A stretch of 64,000 nucleotides of DNA from Halomarinibacterium sp041392205. Its GTDB lineage: Bacteria; Bacteroidota; Bacteroidia; Flavobacteriales; Flavobacteriaceae. The stretch spans positions 389,228 through 453,227 of the forward strand of contig JAWKMO010000002.1 of NCBI GenBank assembly GCA_041392205.1, read 5' to 3'. The notes below the pieces were generated by a model. The model had not been told where the DNA came from and made no database searches. It saw only the letters and a list, made by a program, of their open reading frames with translations. Shown one piece after another: positions 59,898 to 64,000 of this stretch. Made by a program: the position numbers and the translations under genes. Each line of letters starts with the position of its first letter. Positions within the stretch are counted from its first letter, which is position 1.

Positions 59898-59909
59898 ATA
59901 GCGTAAATT

Positions 59910-60371
59910 ATGAAGGAGAAAGTAGAAAAATTGCTGGAAAAGGCATTTGAAGAACGCCCAGATTTATACCTTATTTCGTTAGCTATTTCTGGAGCCAATC
60001 ACATTCAAATAATCATAGATGGGGATGCGGCAATTAGCGTTCAAGACTGTATGGACATTAGTAGGGCCATAGAGCATAATTTAGATCGAGAAGAAGAAGA
60101 TTTTTCTTTAGAAGTACTTTCAGCTGGAGTTTCAGAACCCTTGTTAATGAAAAGACAATACCCAAAAAATATAGGTAGGGAATTAAAAATAAAAACTCAA
60201 AACGGAACCTTAGAAGGAACCCTTGTTGATGCCAAAGAAGATTATATTACACTTCAATGGAAAGCAAAAGAACCCAAACCAACTGGAAAAGGAAAAATAA
60301 CCGTTGAAAAAGAAGAAAAACTTCCTTATTCAGCTATTGTAGAAGCAAAAGTGATGATTAAATTTAAGTAA
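59910..60371 (+). CDS. rimP: Ribosome maturation factor RimP
   Basis: A 153-aa protein needed for 30S subunit maturation. The N-terminal alpha-beta domain contains DGDAAISVQDCMDISRAIE, and LEVLSAGVSEPL is the family hallmark for the LEVSSPGxxRPL block. The C-terminal SH3-like domain follows (residues 85-150). It begins the rimP-nusA-infB operon; nusA starts 6 bases after its stop. Confidence 0.95.
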   Translation: MKEKVEKLLEKAFEERPDLYLISLAISGANHIQIIIDGDAAISVQDCMDISRAIEHNLDREEEDFSLEVLSAGVSEPLLMKRQYPKNIGRELKIKTQNGTLEGTLVDAKEDYITLQWKAKEPKPTGKGKITVEKEEKLPYSAIVEAKVMIKFK

Positions 60372-60377
60372 TACATT

Positions 60378-61610
60378 ATGGAAAATTTAGCGTTAATCGA
60401 ATCGTTTTCTGAATTCAAAGACGACAAACAAATAGATAGAGTGACCCTTATGGCGATACTCGAAGACGTTTTTAGAAACGCGTTAAAGAAAAAATACGGA
60501 AGTGATGACAACTTCGATATTATTGTGAATCCCGACAAAGGCGATTTGGAAATTTGGAGAAACAGGATTGTGGTAGCCGATGGAGAAGTAGAAGATGAAA
60601 ATGAAGAAATTTCTCTTTCAGAAGCACGAAAAATTGAAGAAGATTTTGAAATTGGCGAAGATGTTGCCGAAGAAGTAAAACTAATTGATCTTGGACGCCG
60701 TTCCATTTTAGCATTGAGGCAAAACCTTATTTCTAAAATTCACGAACACGATAACACCATTGTCTATAGACAGTTTAAAGACATGGAAGGAGAAATTTAC
60801 ACGGCAGAGGTACATCATATTCGCCATCGCGCCGTCATTCTTTTGGATGATGAAGGAAATGAAATTATCCTTCCAAAAGAGAAGCAAATTCCTTCCGACT
60901 TTTTCAGAAAAGGAGATAATGTTCGCGGGATTATAGAAAGCGTAGAACTTAAAGGAAACAAGCCTACCATTATTATGTCTCGTGCGAATCCCTTATTTTT
61001 GGAAAAATTGTTTGAACAAGAAATCCCCGAGGTTTTTGACGGACTCATAACCATAAAAAAAGTAGTAAGAATCCCAGGAGAAAAAGCCAAAGTTGCGGTA
61101 GATACTTACGACGACAGAATAGATCCTGTAGGTGCTTGTGTGGGAATGAAGGGCTCTAGAATTCACGGTATTGTTAGAGAACTAGGAAATGAAAATATAG
61201 ACGTGATTAATTATACCAACAATACCAATTTGTTTATTACGCGTGCCTTAAGTCCAGCAAAAGTAACCTCTATTAAAATAGATGAAGAAACGAAACGTGC
61301 CGAAGTCATTTTAAAACCCGAAGAAGTTTCCAAAGCAATTGGCCGTGGAGGGCATAATATTCGTTTAGCAGGGCAACTTACAGGATATGAGATAGATGTG
61401 CTAAGAGAAGGAGCCGAAGAAGATGTGGAATTAACAGAGTTTTCGGATGAAATTGAAGGGTGGATTATTAACGAATTCAAAAAAATTGGATTGGATACTG
61501 CCAAAAGTGTTTTAGAGAAAGACCTAGCATTTTTGGTAAATAGCACCGATCTTGAAGAAGAAACCATTCAGGAAGTTATCAATATATTAAAAGAAGAATT
61601 TGAAGAGTAG
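60378..61610 (+). CDS. nusA: Transcription termination/antitermination protein NusA
   Basis: A 410-aa NusA with an N-terminal RNA-polymerase-binding domain (1-130), S1 domain (about 135-205) and two KH domains. The KH1 block is DPVGACVGMKGSRIHGIVREL (about residues 250-270), and KH2 contains AIGRGGHNIRLAGQLTG. The C-terminal acidic repeats of the E. coli protein are missing, as usual outside Gammaproteobacteria. It is the second gene of the operon; infB starts 55 bases later. Confidence 0.96.
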   Translation: MENLALIESFSEFKDDKQIDRVTLMAILEDVFRNALKKKYGSDDNFDIIVNPDKGDLEIWRNRIVVADGEVEDENEEISLSEARKIEEDFEIGEDVAEEVKLIDLGRRSILALRQNLISKIHEHDNTIVYRQFKDMEGEIYTAEVHHIRHRAVILLDDEGNEIILPKEKQIPSDFFRKGDNVRGIIESVELKGNKPTIIMSRANPLFLEKLFEQEIPEVFDGLITIKKVVRIPGEKAKVAVDTYDDRIDPVGACVGMKGSRIHGIVRELGNENIDVINYTNNTNLFITRALSPAKVTSIKIDEETKRAEVILKPEEVSKAIGRGGHNIRLAGQLTGYEIDVLREGAEEDVELTEFSDEIEGWIINEFKKIGLDTAKSVLEKDLAFLVNSTDLEEETIQEVINILKEEFEE

Positions 61611-61665
61611 TAGAAAGATTACCTACTTTTACAAAACCATTTAGAGAAAAACAGGCAAGCATTTT

Positions 61666-64000
61666 ATGGCTGAAACAAAAACGATACGAATTAATAAAGT
61701 ACTTCGCGAATTCAACATTTCGTTGGATCGCGCTGTCGAATTTTTGGGTTCTAAAGGATTTGATGTAGAATCAAGCCCTAATGCCAAAATTTCTGACGAA
61801 GAATACAAAGTTCTTTTTAATGAGTTCCAAACCGATAAAACGAAAAAAGTAGAAGCCAAAGAAGTTGGCGAAGAAAAGCGTAAAGAAAAAGAAGAATTAC
61901 GGCTGGAACGCGAACGCGAACTTGAAGAAAAACAAGTAAAGGAAGAACCTAAAGTCATAAAGGCTGAGGTTAAATTAAATGGTCCTAAACAAGTTGGAAA
62001 GATAGATTTGGAGGCTACTAAGCCTAAAAAGAAAGAAGAAACTCCCCCTAAGGTAGAAGAAAAAGAAATTCCTAAAGACACCCCTAAAGAATCCGAGGTT
62101 ATAGTCGAAACCAAGATAGAGGAGGTCAAAGAAGTTAAAAAAGAAGAAAAACCTCTCGATAAACCCGTTGAAATACCAGTAGAAAAAAAGGCTCCTGAAG
62201 TCGAACTTCCTAAAGAAGAATCCGATACTGTTAAAACACAGTATAAAAAACTAGAAGGGCCTAACTTTACTGGAGAAAAAATTGATTTATCACAATTCAA
62301 GAAACCCGAAAAGAAGGTCGAAGAAAAAAAGAATATCGCTGGGAATAATAATGCTAACCGCGAAAAGAAAAACAGAAGAAGAAGAATTAGCAAAGAATCG
62401 GGCAACACAGATTCGACAAGAAACCAAAGACCAACTACTGGGGGAAGGCCAAATGTTGTAAAAGAAGAACCCAGCGAGGAAGAAGTACAAAAACAAGTAA
62501 GAGAAACCCTTGAAAAACTTCAAGGAAAATCCTCCAAAGGAAAAGGAGCAAAATACCGCAGAGAAAAAAGAGATAGTCACCGCCTCAAGAGCGAAGAAGA
62601 ATTGGCTCAAATAGAAGCCAAAAGTAAACTTCTTAAAGTTACTGAATTTGTTACCGTTAGTGAAGTCGCTACGATGATGAATGTCCCTGTAACGCAAATC
62701 ATTTCGGCTTGTATGTCCTTAGGTATGATGGTTACCATGAATCAACGCTTGGATGCCGAAACACTCTCTATTGTAGCAGATGAATTTGGGTTTGAAGTAG
62801 AATTTGTAAAAGCAGACCTAGAAGAGTCTATTTCTGTTGAAAAAGATGCTCCAGAAGATTTAAAGCCCCGCTCTCCCATTGTTACCGTTATGGGGCATGT
62901 GGATCACGGGAAAACATCTTTACTCGATTATATTCGTAAAGAAAATGTGATTGCTGGAGAATCGGGAGGAATTACTCAACATATAGGAGCCTATGCAGTG
63001 ACCCTTGATAATGGACAAAAAATTACCTTCTTAGATACCCCAGGTCACGAAGCTTTTACCGCTATGCGTGCTAGAGGAGCTCAAGTAACAGATATTGCTA
63101 TTATTGTAGCGGCTGCAGATGACGACATTATGCCTCAAACCAAAGAAGCTATAAGTCATGCCCAAGCAGCGGGAGTTCCCATTGTATTTGCTATCAATAA
63201 AATAGATAAACCTACCGCAAACCCCGAAAAGATTAAAGAAGGACTTGCCAATATGAATCTTTTAGTAGAAGATTGGGGAGGAAAAATACAATCGCAAGAT
63301 ATTTCTGCCAAAACAGGTCAAGGGGTAAAAGAACTTTTAGAAAAGGTGCTCCTTGAAGCCGAATTACTCGAACTAACTGCAAATCCAGACCGCCTAGCTC
63401 ATGGAACCGTTGTAGAGGCTTTTTTAGACAAAGGAAGAGGCTATGTTTCTACCATTTTAGTACAAGGAGGAACCCTTAAAGTGGGAGATTATGTATTAGC
63501 GGGACAACATAGTGGAAAGGTTAAAGCCATGCATGATGAAAGAGGAAACACAATTAAAGAAGCAGGTCCTTCCACCCCAATATCTATTTTAGGATTGGAT
63601 GGGGCACCGCAAGCAGGAGATAAATTTAATGAATTTGAAGATGAGCGTGAGGCAAAAGCCATTGCCGCAAAACGCACCCAATTACAAAGGGAACAATCCG
63701 TACGAACACAGCGACATATTACATTAGACGAAATAGGACGGCGTATTGCACTTGGCGAATTTAAAGAATTGAATATTATTCTTAAAGGAGATGTGGATGG
63801 ATCAGTTGAAGCATTAACCGATTCCTTCTTAAAACTTTCTACAGAAGAAATTCAAGTAAATATTATTCATAAAGGAGTAGGTGCTATTACCGAAAGTGAT
63901 GTCTTATTAGCTTCGGCATCGGATGCTATTATTATAGGGTTCAACGTTAGACCCATGGGTAATGCCAGACAGTTAGCCGATAAAGAAGAAATAGACATTA
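61666..64000 (+). CDS. infB: Translation initiation factor IF-2, 5' part (runs off the window)
   Basis: The first 778 codons of IF-2, which places initiator tRNA on the 30S subunit. The start is ATG 61666 (MAETKTIRINKVLREFNISL). Residues 1-60 form an IF2-N-type domain, and 60-300 is a lysine/glutamate/proline-rich linker. The G domain begins near residue 405, with GHVDHGKTS as G1 near 410, then DTPGHEAF and NKID. The 3' end lies outside. No stop occurs in the frame to base 64000. Confidence 0.96.
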   Translation, partial: MAETKTIRINKVLREFNISLDRAVEFLGSKGFDVESSPNAKISDEEYKVLFNEFQTDKTKKVEAKEVGEEKRKEKEELRLERERELEEKQVKEEPKVIKAEVKLNGPKQVGKIDLEATKPKKKEETPPKVEEKEIPKDTPKESEVIVETKIEEVKEVKKEEKPLDKPVEIPVEKKAPEVELPKEESDTVKTQYKKLEGPNFTGEKIDLSQFKKPEKKVEEKKNIAGNNNANREKKNRRRRISKESGNTDSTRNQRPTTGGRPNVVKEEPSEEEVQKQVRETLEKLQGKSSKGKGAKYRREKRDSHRLKSEEELAQIEAKSKLLKVTEFVTVSEVATMMNVPVTQIISACMSLGMMVTMNQRLDAETLSIVADEFGFEVEFVKADLEESISVEKDAPEDLKPRSPIVTVMGHVDHGKTSLLDYIRKENVIAGESGGITQHIGAYAVTLDNGQKITFLDTPGHEAFTAMRARGAQVTDIAIIVAAADDDIMPQTKEAISHAQAAGVPIVFAINKIDKPTANPEKIKEGLANMNLLVEDWGGKIQSQDISAKTGQGVKELLEKVLLEAELLELTANPDRLAHGTVVEAFLDKGRGYVSTILVQGGTLKVGDYVLAGQHSGKVKAMHDERGNTIKEAGPSTPISILGLDGAPQAGDKFNEFEDEREAKAIAAKRTQLQREQSVRTQRHITLDEIGRRIALGEFKELNIILKGDVDGSVEALTDSFLKLSTEEIQVNIIHKGVGAITESDVLLASASDAIIIGFNVRPMGNARQLADKEEIDI

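Noticed and set aside
62290..62697. Long antisense open frames opposite infB (also 61641-62408)
   Set aside because: They are opposite the lysine/glutamate-rich linker of infB, whose codons read as serine- and phenylalanine-rich frames on the other strand. No family features.

Overview
The window is a chromosomal segment of a marine-type member of the Flavobacteriaceae (Bacteroidota). The evidence is the low GC content, the near absence of Shine-Dalgarno sequences, several promoters of the TTG-N19-TAnnTTTG type, flavobacterial gene blocks (sucAB, exbB-exbD-exbD, rpsB-tsf-pyrH-frr, rplM-rpsI, rimP-nusA-infB), DUF5916 and DUF2723 proteins, and large secreted proteins that start with a GINTTTP module. 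Most of the window is ordinary core genome. No phage, insertion sequence, CRISPR array or defence island is visible.

Layout. 1-5.2 kb: the 3' end of a polyprenyl synthetase gene, a small outer-membrane barrel gene, and sucA-sucB. 5.2-8.6 kb: a 38-aa membrane peptide, a NarL-type two-component pair and a retropepsin-like protease. 8.6-10.6 kb: tatD, a type I asparaginase and tRNA-Ser, followed by a duplicated 42-bp palindromic repeat. 11-14.2 kb: an ExbB/ExbD energy-transduction operon and a beta-barrel gene. 14.1-24.7 kb, almost all on the minus strand: a PAP2-like protein, rpoN, asnS, an RND/MMPL exporter, frr, pyrH, tsf, rpsB, rpsI and rplM. 24.9-31.1 kb: a DUF5916 protein, a lipoprotein and polA, which carries an in-frame palindromic repeat.

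31-51 kb is the accessory part. It holds three secreted proteins (a YadA-head-like repeat protein, an LRR/TSP3 protein and an 1805-aa S74-chaperone fibre), a LytTR two-component system with a serine hydrolase, and a cyanophycin cluster: isoaspartyl peptidase, cyanophycinase and cyanophycin synthetase. A second, exported Ntn-type asparaginase follows. 51-59.8 kb: a metallophosphoesterase, a thioredoxin-fold protein lacking CxxC, a NodB deacetylase, a DUF2723 membrane protein, tRNA-Gln with a duplicated 3' end, a small envelope-stress-type gene trio and a universal stress protein. 59.9-64 kb: rimP-nusA-infB, with infB cut by the window edge and a terminator-like hairpin in the rimP leader.

The strongest unexplained signal is a paired 9-bp direct repeat (TTTAGTGAA, 20-21 bp period) in exactly three intergenic places: upstream of the YadA-like gene, the LRR/TSP3 gene and the LytTR regulator itself. 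In all three it lies at the same distance from an imperfect -33/-7 promoter. This is the geometry expected of a LytTR-family activator, so I propose that the regulator at 37.3-38.0 kb controls itself, the adjacent serine hydrolase and two surface proteins. Other observations are two repeats inserted in frame into protein-coding genes, a duplicated terminator shared by the two fibre genes, and a conserved leader element before the three surface-protein genes.
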